64,000 bases of DNA, from contig CAIIXF020000009.1 of assembly GCA_903813345.2 (NCBI GenBank), positions 15,771,759 through 15,835,758 of the forward strand, read 5' to 3'. The translations under genes were made by a program, and so were the position numbers. The notes below the pieces were generated by a model, which was given only the letters and a program-made list of their open reading frames with translations, was not told the DNA's origin and did no database searches. Source of the DNA: Owenia fusiformis. Taxonomy: Eukaryota; Annelida; Polychaeta; Sabellida; Oweniidae. Position 1 is the first letter of the stretch. Each line of letters opens with the position of its first letter. Below are positions 1 through 11,685 of this stretch, one piece after another.

Positions 1-1130
1 TTGAAAGATCTTTTGGCTGATCTTGTTTCTTTTTTCTTACTTTTTATTAGTCGGGAATTAGTCTCAACTTTCAGTTGGATTGAATCTGCATTGTTCCTAG
101 ATGTAGTTAATTCTCATCTTTATTCACAATCACTTTACACCCTTTGTAGGGTTCTTGGTTCCAGCACTTTATGGAATTGTGTGGTTTAGCAGTCAATTAA
201 TTTAATATTAGTTTTTTTTGACAATTTAAGAGATGTGAACGTTTCATTCACTTGCTACTCTTCACATCACTTGTTTTCTATGTTCTGTTTGTTTTCTGCT
301 TACAGATACACTCAGCTTTTACATTTGTATTCCTTATTCATCAACTAATTTTAGGTCTAATTTTACATCCGTGTAAAATTAGTTTAGTTTACAGAAGCCT
401 TACTTTAAGTTACATTGAATGGCTCATTAATGCCTTCTGGTCACAACATATTCATTCTTTATTTATACCAGGGCATAGGATGTTTGTTCTACAATCATTT
501 TGGATATCTTGGTTTTCAAATCTTGTTTCAGTATTTTTAATTTTACAAGGATAATTTTTACTAAGTTTTTTTGGACTTTTGTGTCTCTTTATGGAGATCT
601 ACATTATTGTTTATCTACATATCTCAGGTCCACTCTATGTCTAAGAATCTTTTGGTTAGTTTTACCCTAACCACTTTTTTTTTATGGAGTGGCTCACCAT
701 AAAATATGCTTCATACTTTTAAACAGCTACTTATCAATCACTCCTTTTCTGGTATTGATTGGTTTCATGCATATTTTCTAAGTAACTATATGTTTCTTTA
801 TAAGCGGTGTACCTTCACACATGTTTGAATCTTGTCTTAAATTGATAAGATCATGAGTCAATTGATTGAAATATAATTTTATATTATTCAATCAACAGTA
901 GAAGAGAGGATTCTACACATCGGTTCAGGTTCTTTATCCTATGAATCTTGTGTTTTAAACATGCTTCTAAGTGATGGGCTCTCATTTTTATTATCTGGAG
1001 CCTGTTTTCTTTCATTTTCGTTCTTATTCATAACCATAGTACTTATTCATTCGTGGATTGGTTATTATTTTCAAACAAGGTGGTTTTCATCTAATATTGA
1101 AAACACATCCCTTTGATTGTGAAAGTTTCC
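1..1130. other. AT-rich sequence without recognisable gene
   Basis: Open frames here are short and rich in Phe, Leu and Ser, as expected of T-rich noncoding DNA. I see no splice-bounded exon and no family motif. It could be intron of the P450 gene further right, but nothing shows that directly. Confidence 0.4.
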
Positions 1131-3013
1131 TTTGTGGTTTTCGGGCCTGGATTGCTTTAAGGTTTCACTCCAGTTCCAGACTTCATTTGGTGTTATATTT
1201 TTACTAGTTCATGTTCATAGTACTAATACTACTTTTTAACTAGTAAAAGGCTGGTAGTTTTAACCACTTGGATAAACTGACCATGTTTTTTATCCTATAG
1301 TTTTTTTCCCCTGAGAAACTGCGAGTCACTTTTATTGTGGGATTCATTCTTGTGGTCTTTGGGCCTGGATTTAATTCAGGTATCACTCCATTTCCAGACT
1401 CCTTTTGGTCTTATTTTATTACTAGTTCATGTTCATAGTACGTATACTACTATTTAACTAGAACAGGTTGGTAAATTTAACCAATTGGATAAACTAATCA
1501 TGTTTTATGATATTGTTTTTTCCATTGAGAAACTACAAGTCACTTTATTTGTGGAATTAATCTTGGGCTTTTTGGACCTGGATTGCTTTAAAGGGACCCA
1601 ACACCATGGTCACATGATCAGTCGTGTGGAGGTAAGCTCCCAGTTGAAATAAAATCACTGTCCTCCTTTGGTTTCTGTGAAAAGTAGCTAATACCCTCAT
1701 GTATTGGTCAGTTTGTGTGTCACACGACTAATCCCCACCATATGCTTCATTCAACATATTTTATGCTATTGAGCTGCATATATAAACAGTACTTTGCAAC
1801 TAAGGTCATACAGTATACTTACCCCTTGCAAATTGTAATTTATTGAATTCACAGTAAACCCATCAATTTTTAAGAAAACAAAGAATATTGTTATCATGGA
1901 TCTATTATTTATGTTAGACTAACTATGAAAATATAAATATGAAATAATATGTTAGCTTGAAGTCATATATAAGATGAAAATATATGTTCATGCATTTGCA
2001 TTTTTCCAAAGGGAATATTCCCATGTAAGTAAATACAGGTGCAATATATAATTTATATGTATATCTATGTCATCTGTCTATACATGCGCGTATAGCCTAG
2101 TGTTACATGTGAACAAGATGGTTCTGGAAAGAAATGAGCGTGGCAGATTTGCTAAAATGCCACATACACCACAAAAGCAAGACCAATTTGAAAGTAAGTT
2201 CATTATTCTCAAGGGTACACTTCAAGTGAAAGCTACATTGCTACAGGGTGGCCTATCATTCTGAGACAAATGTATTATCCAACGATTGTGATTTTCGAAG
2301 CTAAAATATGATATCTTGAGCAGATGGAAATACATTCCCATGAGATATGTATATATAGTCAAAAGTGATAACTATTTATTGAGTGTAATGAAATGTATCC
2401 TTCGCTAACTGCTTTTGTTTGAGATAATTATCATGAAATGTTTTTAAATCAATTTTTATGTGTGTCATTGATCCTAATCCACCCTGTAGTCTGGTGTTTG
2501 TAGAGCATTGCGACTCGTACAACTTATTCTCACAAATATCAAACCTCATTTACTAATTAATTTTTTGTGTGAATATGAAGAGTCCAAGCATTGCTTTTTT
2601 ATGTTTATTGTATAGCTATATTCAGCCTTGATATCCATGATTTTTTAAAACAAAATCTCACCGTTAGATTTCGGGCTATTCATGTTTACTCATTTGTCTA
2701 ATTGGAAAACAATGCAAATCTCATTTTTTCAAAGGAAAAAAATTGAAATTCTAAGACGGTGAAAAATCATTAAAAAATACACAGATTCAGAATCCGGCAA
2801 GCATTTTCCCTTATTCCTCTCCGTTAAGAAGTTTTGCAAGGTGTTGGATTCCTTTAAGGTTTCACTCCAGTCCAGACTTCATTTGGTTTTATATTATTAC
2901 TAGTTCATAGTACTTATACTACTATTTAACTAGTAAAATGCTGGAAGTTTTAACCAATTGGATAAACTTATCATGTTTTTATGATATAGTTTTTTCCCTT
3001 GAGCAACTGCAAG
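1131..3013. repeat. About 220-bp repeat, two tandem copies plus later copies
   Basis: A unit containing GGGCCTGGATT, CACTCCA..CCAGACT, TTACTAGTTCATG and ACCAATTGGATAAACT occurs at about 1131-1347 and 1351-1562. It restarts partially at about 1565-1595 and returns at about 2845-3013. Copies are diverged by substitutions and small indels. The stretch between about 1600 and 2840 shows no gene. Confidence 0.65.
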
Positions 3014-4730
3014 TTTGGCTTAAGACTACTGAAAAGTAATGTTCTTAGACCAAGCGTTGTATGGATCCAACAATTGACTGGTAGACACATGCAGTAGTAC
3101 TTCGATGACCATGCGGGCCTGATGTATATGCTGTTGATACTAGAGTTTCAACTCCAAGCCAAGTCTGATCTACAAAGGTTATGCTCCAAGTCAAGAACTT
3201 TGTTGATCCAGCACTACCTTACTACATACTGTAGTGTTCCAATACACCTACATCCATGATGTATGCTCTTGGTAGCTTTAGACAGACCCGGGAGAAAAGC
3301 TGACTATTCTTGTCAACCAGTGCTGCCAACTACAAACCTGGATGAAGTTAAAGGTTACGTTTTTGGACACAGATTTTGGTTGATCTAGCACTACTATACT
3401 CTCATACTATACTAGTAGTGCTTCCCTTTGTAGCAGAATCTACGTTCAATGCTGTTATACTCCTATAGACAGATAGATGTACTATCCATTGAAGATACCA
3501 CTAGTCTGTCTTTTGCAAGCCTGTGAAGAACATTTGAAGTCTTTGGTTCCAGGCCAAGATTTTTTTTGATCCAGTGAGTTTCTGAATTCTTCTGCAGTAG
3601 TATGTCAATATGCACCACTAGCTATGATGTTTGCTGTTTACAACCTGGACAGATGGATGTTCTAACCACAATCCAATAGTTATCAACTACAATGCCGAAT
3701 ACAACAATTGAAGGTTGCATTCCAAGCCAAGCTCTTTGTGGGAACAACACTTAGCAGTGCTTTGATGGCAGTAGAATATTTTCTGTTATGCTCTGTTGGC
3801 ACTATAGACAATCATAACAGTGATATCCTCATCTTCTTAAAGATGTCTACCAAGTTTACCAACAAATGCAAGCTTGTTTCCAACCACCTTTAGATTCATC
3901 TCCATACTAATCCTTTATAGATAAGTATGGACATGTATGCTGTTCTACTTTGTGCTTGATGTGCCACTGTGTCTACTAGGGAAGCTGTGTTACAGTTTTA
4001 TACAGATGGATAGACTGTCTAGATGCACTAGTTTGTCCATTGAAGAACTTCTTTTGGCCAGATGGAAGATGTCTCTTCTTGCCCAGGTCAGCAGTAATGG
4101 TTGATCTGTTCTATGATGAATACTAATTGGTACTACAAAGAAGATGGTTTGACTTATCCCTGTAGTTATCTGGTGGCTGTACCAACCTCGACTGGCTGGG
4201 TCTACGGAGGTGTCTTGCTCCATGTAACTTTGTTATGGATCCAAAAGACAAGAAGCACTTAGCAGATGTGTAGTGGTATTGTTCTATGTCGGTAAACCAT
4301 TCTACAAGTTGGCTGAAACGGCTTTATGATTATCGCTGGTCCAGACTTGATGTTTAGTCAACTAACATCCAACTCTGAGAGCAGAGACTAGACAAAATGT
4401 TGTGTGCACCACCTCACTTTGTATGCAAGACTGGTTCCTTTAGGACCCTGTGCTGTGAAGTATGGTAGTTGATTTATCGGCAGCTTCCTAGAATTCCAAT
4501 GGATGAAAGGATGTTGCCTTTGTCTACACTGACAAGAACTACAACAATGGCTTGGATTATCTCAAGTATATCTCATCCAAGCTGCAGGTGGGTCTACAAC
4601 TTCAAGAACTTTATACAACTTTAAGTACTCTGCAACTTGTTACCAACGCAGTATTGCACTGTAGTCTGGTGATTGGAAGTAATACTGGGTGGACTTGGGT
4701 TGTCTTTATTTTGTACACAGCCATTCCTTG
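3014..4730. repeat. Degenerate long-period repeat region, noncoding
   Basis: Phrases such as CCAAGCCAAG..TTTG, TTGATCCAGCACTAC and GACAGATGGATGT recur every 150-200 bp with heavy divergence, for example near 3150-3220, 3350-3400, 3540-3570 and 3720-3750. Open frames are short and inconsistent between repeats, so this looks like an old satellite-like tract. Confidence 0.4.
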
Positions 4731-4749
4731 TCTATCCAGTTCTTGTGTA

Positions 4750-5130
4750 AGCGGAACTGTTTTGCAGAAGGGTTCAACTCAACCAGCTTGTGACCTGAAC
4801 CTTTGAAGAACTACAAGGTTGCCTCGTTTGGTTAAACGGCCCATCCTTGGCTAACCAGTTCTATTCATAGGAGTTATTCGCAACCCTTAGATGGGTAAGG
4901 ATACTCACTGTGAAAGGACATACAGTCTCCCAGATGTGTAGCTGAACTGTTTTGCAGAAGGGTTCAACTCAACTAGCTTGTGACCTGGACCCTTGAAGAA
5001 CTGCAAGGTTGCCTCGTTTGGTTAAACGGCCCATCCTTGGTTAACCAGTCTCTATTCATAGGAGTTGGTCATTACCCTTAGATGGCTAAGACTGCTCACT
5101 ATGATAGGACAATAACAGTGTTACAGATGT
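4750..5130 (+). repeat. 190-bp tandem duplication
   Basis: GAACTGTTTTGCAGAAGGG begins two adjacent copies, at about 4754 and 4944. They stay highly similar for about 190 bp, including CCTCGTTTGGTTAAACGG and ATTCATAGGAGTT. The second copy has small indels. No coding potential is visible. Confidence 0.7.
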
Positions 5131-5310
5131 GTCACAGCCTCTGCCTTACAATGGATGATGGTGGCTGTTCTACTAGGGATCACTATGGTTTGTGAGATCA
5201 GAGTACTTGTTGGTAATATGAATTTTACTTTTATTATAAGTACTTGTGTATATATATTTATTATACTTTTGGGCTTAATCGGGGTCCCACCTCCTTTACT
5301 TTTAATTCAG

Positions 5311-5622
5311 CATATGTCATGGAATAGGTTGGATTGTATGTAATTGAGAAATTTTACAAGTAAATTTTCTATTAATTACAATACAAACCTATTCCATGAC
5401 CATAGGCCCACCCGGCCTCCCCGCAGTATTTTTAAGTTTTACTGCGTACAATTATGAAGATATAGCATATAAAGGGGTGTTAGGTCAGTTGACCTAGAGG
5501 GATTCAGGTTATCCTGTTGTTTTTGGACTTGCCCATTTTTCCAAATTAGGGGTATTAGCATATGTCATGGAATAGGTTTGTATTGTAATTAATAGAAAAT
5601 TTACTTGTAAAATTTCTCATTT
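5311..5622. repeat. Inverted repeat with near-perfect 56-bp arms
   Basis: The segment at about 5344-5399, which ends in ACCTATTCCATG, is the reverse complement of about 5562-5620, which begins CATGGAATAGGTTTGTATTG. A third, less exact copy (CATGGAATAGGTTGGATTG) starts at about 5317 and folds directly against 5344-5399. The layout suggests a small foldback or MITE next to the 3' end of a LINE relic. Confidence 0.65.
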
Positions 5623-6074
5623 TCACTATTGAGGTCAAAGTTACTTAGAATTTCACGAGCCTTAGTGTACAATAATTGTCTATGCTCATCATTCTTTGTA
5701 CAAGTTAAAAGGAAATGACATTCATCCTCTATATGTTTACAGGTATTGCATAATCTTTCCTCTCTAGGTTTTGGTTTTGGCTTTGCATGTCTTCCAGTCT
5801 CAATCGTCAATCGATGAGAACTCATTCGAAATCTACTTATCGCCAACCTATACTTTTTATTATCTAATTTCAAATATAATTCAATTCTAAAATATTTTTT
5901 GAACAATTTATACGTTCTCAGTATAGGATAAATGTTCAAATCATTTTTCCATTTTTCTACAAATAATACCTTCAATAACTTCTTTTCTACCATGCTCACT
6001 AGATTGTCAGTATTTAGATTTTGGTCATTCCAATAATCCAATAAATCACATTTTCTGAGTATATCATAGACCAA
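5601..6074 (-). pseudogene. LINE relic: C-terminal end of ORF2
   Basis: A 157-codon minus-strand frame ends in a cysteine-histidine cluster (C-N-T-C, then E-C-H-F, then L-T-C) preceded by a KPKPKPREE stretch. This C-terminal knuckle is seen in many non-LTR retrotransposon ORF2 proteins. The same sequence, more decayed, recurs on the plus strand near 48.36-48.79 kb. With the endonuclease, esterase and ORF1 pieces to the right it forms one internally deleted LINE read right to left. Decayed frame between 6075 and 6360 continues the relic. Confidence 0.7.
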
Positions 6075-6365
6075 CTTTTGAATCCTAACTCTTGAATATC
6101 TCTATCATAGTACTATAAATAGGCTTGGTTTAATACATTGGATTCTGGAAATGTTAGAAGTCTAAGCCAATATTTTATAATATAACACTCAAATTTGACT
6201 GACAATGGGTACCTGCCTAGATCGCCATATATAAAGCTATAGATTTTTCCAAAACATCAAAATTGTCAAAATTTTCATAAGGTGAACCATACAAATGAAG
6301 CAAATAAAGTTTTCCAGATTAACAAATGAGGATTTGATTTTAATCCAAACATAAAAAGCATGAGT

Positions 6366-6812
6366 TTATTTTAATACTTCAATTGCATTATTGTAAAAAT
6401 TGTCTTTAATAAGAATAGCTAAACCACCCGAATATGCATTTGAATTAGAATTTTTACTTTTCCTTGCTAGATTATGCACAGTGTAACCAGGAAAAGACAG
6501 GGTTTCACCAGGATTCAACCATGTCTCACTTAAAAATATAATTGCATATTTGCTGAAAAGTTCATTTATAGTATTGTCATTATGTAATTTGTCTGAAATT
6601 CTATTGATATTCCAAAATAAACAACTTAAACCTTGATTTTTCAATGAACTGTTCAATGAGCATTTTTTGGGTTTAGAGTTATTTTGATCAACATTTCTTG
6701 CTTGGCTGCTTTTCACACTAGTATACTCTATACCTGATTGCATATTGCATCTACTAATACATGATTGCACTGTATCAACATGTGATTGCTCATTAACATT
6801 AAGTGACTGCAC
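6366..6812 (-). pseudogene. LINE relic: ORF2 endonuclease N-terminus
   Basis: The frame has the hallmark start of an AP-type endonuclease: a C-L-F-W-N-I-N-R block, the metal-ligand Glu in I-F-L-S-E-T-W-L, and S-G-G-L-A-I-L-I. It stops before the Asp-Asn and His catalytic blocks, so most of the endonuclease and reverse transcriptase are missing. A Ser/Asn-rich leader precedes the domain. Being directly followed by the ORF2 C-terminus at 6074 implies a large internal deletion. Confidence 0.75.
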
Positions 6813-7025
6813 ATTATTAACGTGTTTTTAAGGAATGAGATTTCTGATTATGAGCACACAATTGAACCTCATTTACAGAAGGTTGAACATTATTTAGATA
6901 TTGAGGTTGAACATTATTTACAAAAGGTTGACCATTAAAGTCAAAAACATGCTTGGATTATATAATGGAGTAAGTTGTCATAGTATCTAAAATAGTATCA
7001 TGGATGCAATCACACTGATCACTGT

Positions 7026-7313
7026 TTAAAACTTGGGGATGTATCGAGAATTGCGAGGGTTTACCCTTTCAGCTAGGACTGAGGAAAAAGTCCTCAAGGC
7101 TGTTGAAAGTCCATTCGTCATGGTTGAAATCATTGCATTCATCATGCTGTCTCTACCCCGAAAGTTGAAATGCAATCTTTCTCTAAAGAGAACACTAAAG
7201 TTTGGATGGTTGGCAGTTGATCTATTGATCTTGTTGATGTCAATGAAACCGACATGTTGTTGATGGCAAAATGCTTTCATTGCACAGTTAATCTGATCAA
7301 TGATACAGTTCAT
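7026..7313 (-). pseudogene. LINE relic: SGNH-like tail of ORF1
   Basis: The minus-strand frame contains R-E-R-L-H-F-N-F-R-G, matching the H-x-N/S-x-x-G block around the catalytic histidine of SGNH esterase domains in ORF1 proteins of CR1/L2-type LINEs. It lies in the same orientation between the ORF1 coiled coil (8.0-8.6 kb) and the ORF2 endonuclease (6.4-6.8 kb), as expected of one element. The N-terminal nucleophile block was not found and may have been destroyed by the inverted duplication at 7.5-8.06 kb. Confidence 0.55.
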
Positions 7314-7509
7314 CTGGTAAATCTGATCATCAGAATTAGAATCACCTCTATGGTGTAGTCCAGCAAGGTGGTGATGATGCCTTCCCTTGCACCTTAGTAG
7401 CAGCTGATGTAGTTGAAGAAGGTGTTATGGGTCTCTTGGGTGCTGGTATTGCTTTTTGTTGTTTGTTGCTGATTGTTGTTTCGATGTGGTTTTAGTAGAG
7501 TTCTCATTT

Positions 7510-8063
7510 AAGGTGGCATATAACCTTGTTTATTTTTCCATGAAGCCACTCAGTAAAATTACAATATCTGTGTTCCCTGATGTCCAATCAAGATCATTCA
7601 AATATCTATGTGTTCCTGACATGTTTGGGCATCCAGGAATGACAACATACCCAAAGTTTGCACGCTATATTGACGTAATCTATGAGTGAAATCGGAAAAA
7701 ACAAAAAGGTGTGATATTCTTTCAAGGTTGCTTATAATAACTATTTATAAAAGTGTTCCCGAGACATAAATCTATTTAGGTAAGGTTTGTTTTAAAGTCA
7801 GAAAGCCACAAAAGGTCACTTTTGTAAATAGTTTTCACCAGCAATTTTGTTTGTGTATCTCAAATTTTGTCTTTCTGATTTCAGTCATAAATTACATAAA
7901 TATAGCGTGCAAACATTGTGTAGACATTGTCATTCTAGGATGTCCAAATGTTTCAGGAACACAAAGATACTCAAATGATCTTGATTGGACATCAGGGTGC
8001 ACAGAAATCGTAATTTTACTGAGTGGCTTCACGAAAAAATAAACAGGGTTATAAGCCACGTTA
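7510..8063. repeat. Inverted duplication, ~195-bp arms, inside the LINE relic
   Basis: The left arm (about 7510-7707) and right arm (about 7868-8063) are reverse complements. Both carry GTGAAGCCACTCAGTAAAATT or its one-base variant, TGATGTCCAATCAAGATCATT and TTTGCACGCTATAT. Arm identity is visibly high with scattered substitutions. The spacer of about 160 bp has a further small inverted pair (CTATTTATAAAAGTG near 7745, CACTTTTGTAAATAG near 7818). The right arm overlaps the end of the coiled-coil ORF1 fragment. Confidence 0.75.
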
Positions 8064-8601
8064 AGCTTTGTTGTAGGGATGCATTGTGTCTATGTTTTTC
8101 ATGTTTCTCCAGCTTTGCCATTAACACAAGCTTTTTGTTAAAGGTTGTTTTGAGATCAGCCTGTAATCCAGAGAATTCCTTTTCTTTGATCATAGGCTCA
8201 TTTCCAACCATTGAGAGTTCATTGTCAAGGTCTCTGACTCTACTGTCAAGCAGTAACTGTTGTGCTTCTGCTTCATCGTTCCTCTGAAGTTCATTTACTT
8301 CTATACGCTGTAGGAGATCATCTATTTTGGCAGCTTGTTTGATGATTTTACTTCTGAGTTTTTTGTATTCTCCTTCATATGATATAGTAGGAGCCTTTGC
8401 ACAGTGACACAAAACTTGGGTGGGGATGGTGGCTCGGTTGTGTCTTTCTGTTTCTGTCATGTGTAAATCACCTGTTGTTGGCTGGGAGGGGGTTGTATTC
8501 AGACCATTGCTAGAAGGCTGTGTGTCCTTTATAGTGATAGTCTCTACAGTGTCATCTGTTGTTTTATTATTTTTATTTGGCCGGAGCAGTGATTGAGACA
8601 A
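8029..8601 (-). pseudogene. LINE relic: coiled-coil ORF1 fragment
   Basis: A 190-codon minus-strand frame with a Ser/Thr-rich start is followed, from about residue 85, by a long charged helix with heptad-like Leu/Ile spacing (KLRSKIIKQ, then DDLLQRIEVNELQ). This suits the coiled coil of a LINE ORF1. I assign it by position and orientation with the esterase and endonuclease fragments downstream. A host gene cannot be fully excluded, because the frame is open and ends only at the inverted duplication. Confidence 0.45.
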
Positions 8602-8669
8602 ATCTGGATCAGATCTTAATACTTATCTCTTATGAAGTGTATTTATTGACATAGTTTTTTTTTCTACAG

Positions 8670-8737
8670 GTGAAAGTGAAAGAATGCCTTCAAAGGATGA
8701 CCTGACTAAAATGAAGTATTTGGAATACTGCATCAAG
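8670..8737 (+). CDS. CYP4V2-like: P450 exon a (J/K-helix region)
   Basis: The acceptor TTTTCTACAG precedes the exon and the donor GTATGT follows. It encodes [23 protein letters not shown], the stretch before ExxR in CYP4 proteins. It enters with two bases of a split codon and leaves in phase 0. Confidence 0.88.
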
Positions 8738-11685
8738 GTATGTTTGCCGTACTTGCTTGACAACACTGGGCTATATTGACCAATGTAGTGATTTTAGTGA
8801 TTGACTAAATATGAAAGTAATTACTGTGCCCAAACAATTATTAAAAGATTAATTACTATAACATGCTGTAAGCTTTGGCACTGATATCAGTTTGGACAAA
8901 TGGGACAAATGTTAAGCCTATTTGGGTTTTGTGTGAGCTATAAAGCATACAGTATCTTTAGGTTCAGATTACTCAATCTCCTAAGCTCACCTTATATCTT
9001 TATTCAACATTGTACTTCACAAGAATTATTCCATATGTTTGAGTGCATGTGTACATATGTCCAAGTGCATGTTGTGCCAATGTATGATGTCAAATGTTTC
9101 ATACTATTAGCTAACAGTGTCTCCTGGAGTATATGCATGATGTCCAGTATATTTTCTTACAGGAGTCGCTCCGTTTGTTCCCATCAGTGCCAATGTTTGC
9201 CAGGACAATAACTGAAGACATTGAAATTGGTAAGCAAATTGATAAATCTTTGGATTCCATCAAGTCACATATATGGGAATAGTTCCATCTCAACTACATA
9301 GCCATTATAATATTTTTACTATTTTTTATTTTTTGTCTTATATTGCGTTTTTATGATCAACATAGATAATGTAGTACATTTTGTACATGTAAATCTAAGT
9401 GCTTTCATGATACCTGTTTTATGCGCTAATGGTCAAATATCAGTTTTTCAATCTTTAGGAAACTATTAAATTCTATAAAACAAATTTTGTTTATGAACAA
9501 TATTGTCTTGATATTAAGGGGGTCATAGTTTAAATTCAGTATTTAATAAATAAAGTTTCACAAATCATTTTTGACCCTACTCTGACCTCTTTTTGTGATA
9601 GTATATCTATTTGTTATTAAAGATGGCAAGATTGTGCCCAAGGACACAACAGCAGTGATTGTGACAAGTGCGTTACATCGTGACCCCAAATATTTCCCAG
9701 ACCCAGAGAAATTTGACCCAGAGAGATTCACACCGGAAAATGCAAATGGGCGACATCCTTACGCTTATGTTCCCTTCTCTGCTGGGATGAGAAACTGCAT
9801 TGGTAAGAACAGTAAACTCATAGTCCTACATCACCACATAGATGTAAAGATAACATTACTTTTCAACTGACCCTTTTCCATATAGATGGAAAAATAGATG
9901 GCATCATGGGTATTGGTAGGGCTAAATAACATGGCAACTTAATAGCAAGATTCACTTAATTTCTTGATTTAACTAGTAATTCCATTTGTTTCAACTAAAA
10001 ACAACATTGGAATGTAACTATATGTCATTATTGACATGTGGAATGTGATTTCACATTAAAATTGTGATCCTTATATAATGAACTTTTAAAGGTTTTTCAA
10101 CATTGTGTCAATTGGATTTAGCCCGACCGTTTTTAGAAAACTTGAAAATCTATAGAATTTGAATGAAGGTAAATTACAGTGCAAATTAAAGTTGTTTTGA
10201 TAGGAAATTACACACATAATTCAAATATGCCATCAAATAGAAGAAAAATGATAGTCTTCAGTGGGTAAAAATGCAGATCTCCTGAAATCTCATTAAAAAC
10301 AAGACTTTAACGAGATTTTAAAGCTATGTATATGGAAAAGCCTCTATTCCATGAATTTGTGTTAGCAAAAATAGAATCCTAATTAGCTCACGAATTTCAT
10401 TGATGTAATACAATACGATTCAATACGAGTTGTTTTAGAAGAGATAAACAAGTGGCTACTTAAAAGCATATTACTTCTTCTGATGACAACTTGGCTAGTG
10501 ATCAACCATTTTGAAAATGGTGGCCTTTCTTATGGGTGTTATTTTATGATATTTGCTATATATTTCAAATGTAAAAATGCCAGCCATTTCTGTTCGATGG
10601 GATTCGCTACGCTTTGGCGTTGCCGTTATTCTGGTTTTTATTGAGGAGTTAATCAAATATCAACACGAGTGAGCGAAGCTTAGAAATGAGTGTCGATATT
10701 TGACATCTATGAGGCAATAAAATGATATCACAAGAAATGATTTGATTTTTGGGCTTATCCCATGAGTACGATCAAAATTTCTTTTTGAAAAAGTAAACAC
10801 ATTTATTAAACTTGTATTAAACTTATATCATATGAGATAATTTGTTTAAAAATACTTATAGAAAAAAGCTTGGTGACGTTTCAGTTGTTATACTTTGAAG
10901 CCTTTCTCAAGTGAACATAGTTCAACAAGTTAAACCCAATACCATGGCTTTCATTTATTTATCTGAGTGTTCTTGTTGCCGTGGTTGGGTTTAACTTCCG
11001 AGCTATGCTTTCATTGGTTGCAAATGCCCACTATCAGTTATAAATAGGCCACCATTAAAAAATTTTGCATCAAGGGCCGAATAGGCACGGCGTTAAACCT
11101 ACCTAGGGCAGGCCACAAGATATGTCAGATAAGAAATAAGGCCCAGACTAGGTTTAACTTGTTGAACTAAAGTGAACACTGCTAGGGTCTGCTTAAAGTG
11201 TTCACATTGAGATGTCTTAATCAACACATGAAATTCTATCAAGTTAATGGGATATTTCAAAATGTGGAAACAGGTTTAACACTTCATTCATATATGAGGG
11301 CTGTTCAATAAATGTACACTTGTACATATATGAGGGCTGTTCAATAAATAATGCCTGTATTATCATAAAATTGTCAATTTTATTCTGTTTTAATACAAAC
11401 TTTGCTGAATAACTAATAATGGGCCGCATCTTCTGCAAAAATATTGATTAAAATTGCTGTATACATGGTGGGTGTATGGTTGTCATAGAAACTACTCATC
11501 ACTGCTGTACCGCTATATTTGCAGGACAAAAGTTTGCCATGATGGAGGAGAAAGTTATTCTGTCCTCCCTTCTACGAAACTATTCCATAAAATCCGTACA
11601 ACGCCGAGATGAAATTCGACCATTGGGAGAGCTAATTTTGAGACCTGACTCAGGTATCAGAGTGAGGCTCACAGCACGGAAATAA
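8670..11685 (+). CDS. CYP4V2-like: Cytochrome P450, CYP4 family (CYP4V-like), 3' half of gene
   Basis: Four exons join in phase: 8670-8737, 9163-9229, 9623-9802 and 11525-11685, all with AG acceptors and GT donors. Together they give about 158 residues ending in a stop: the K-helix ExxR (E-S-L-R), the D-P-E-R-F block, the heme-binding loop [10 protein letters not shown] with the thiolate Cys, and the C-terminal I-L-R-P-D-S-G-I strand. From family knowledge these are heme-thiolate monooxygenases of the ER membrane, often fatty-acid omega-hydroxylases. The order and wording most resemble CYP4V. The first exon begins two bases into a codon, so upstream exons (membrane anchor, I-helix) must exist. 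I could not find them in the 8.6 kb to the left, so the gene is either very long or 5'-truncated. Confidence 0.9.
9163..9229 (+). CDS. CYP4V2-like: P450 exon b (ExxR)
   Basis: Bounded by TTTTCTTACAG and GTAAGC. It encodes the K-helix [10 protein letters not shown], whose Glu and Arg form the conserved salt-bridge network near heme, then T-E-D-I-E-I. It ends with one base of a split codon. Confidence 0.92.
9623..9802 (+). CDS. CYP4V2-like: P450 exon c (PERF and heme loop)
   Basis: I chose the acceptor after TTATTAAAG because it restores codon phase (G plus AT gives Asp) and the family text D-G-K-I-V-P-K. The exon encodes A-L-H-R-D-P, F-D-P-E-R-F and the heme loop with Cys, and splits the final Gly codon before GTAAGA. 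Confidence 0.92.
10918..11169. mobile_element. 252-bp MITE in P450 intron, 9-bp target duplication
   Basis: Terminal inverted repeats TAGTTCAACAAGTTAAACC are exact over 19 bp. The element is flanked on both sides by AAGTGAACA (10909-10917 and 11170-11178). It has no coding capacity. A 9-bp duplication is typical of Mutator-like elements, so a MULE-derived MITE is the best guess. Confidence 0.82.
11290..11360. repeat. Duplicated mariner-like terminus in P450 intron
   Basis: ATATGAGGGCTGTTCAATAAAT occurs twice, about 35 bp apart (near 11292 and 11327). The GAGGGCTGTTCAATAA form resembles ends of some mariner elements. No matching right end was identified. The rest of the intron (9803-11524) shows only AT-rich sequence and the MITE. 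Confidence 0.4.
11525..11685 (+). CDS. CYP4V2-like: P450 terminal coding exon
   Basis: Begins after TATATTTGCAG and completes the split Gly of the heme loop, then [13 protein letters not shown] (L-helix), and ends in L-T-A-R-K followed by TAA. The C-terminal strand and length match complete CYP4 proteins, so this end of the gene is intact. Confidence 0.92.

Noticed and set aside
2067-2264. Possible short exon (M-V-L-E-R-N-E-R-G-R-F) ending at a GTAAGT donor
   Set aside because: A donor-like site exists, but there is no partner exon, no family match and no link to the P450 by sequence.
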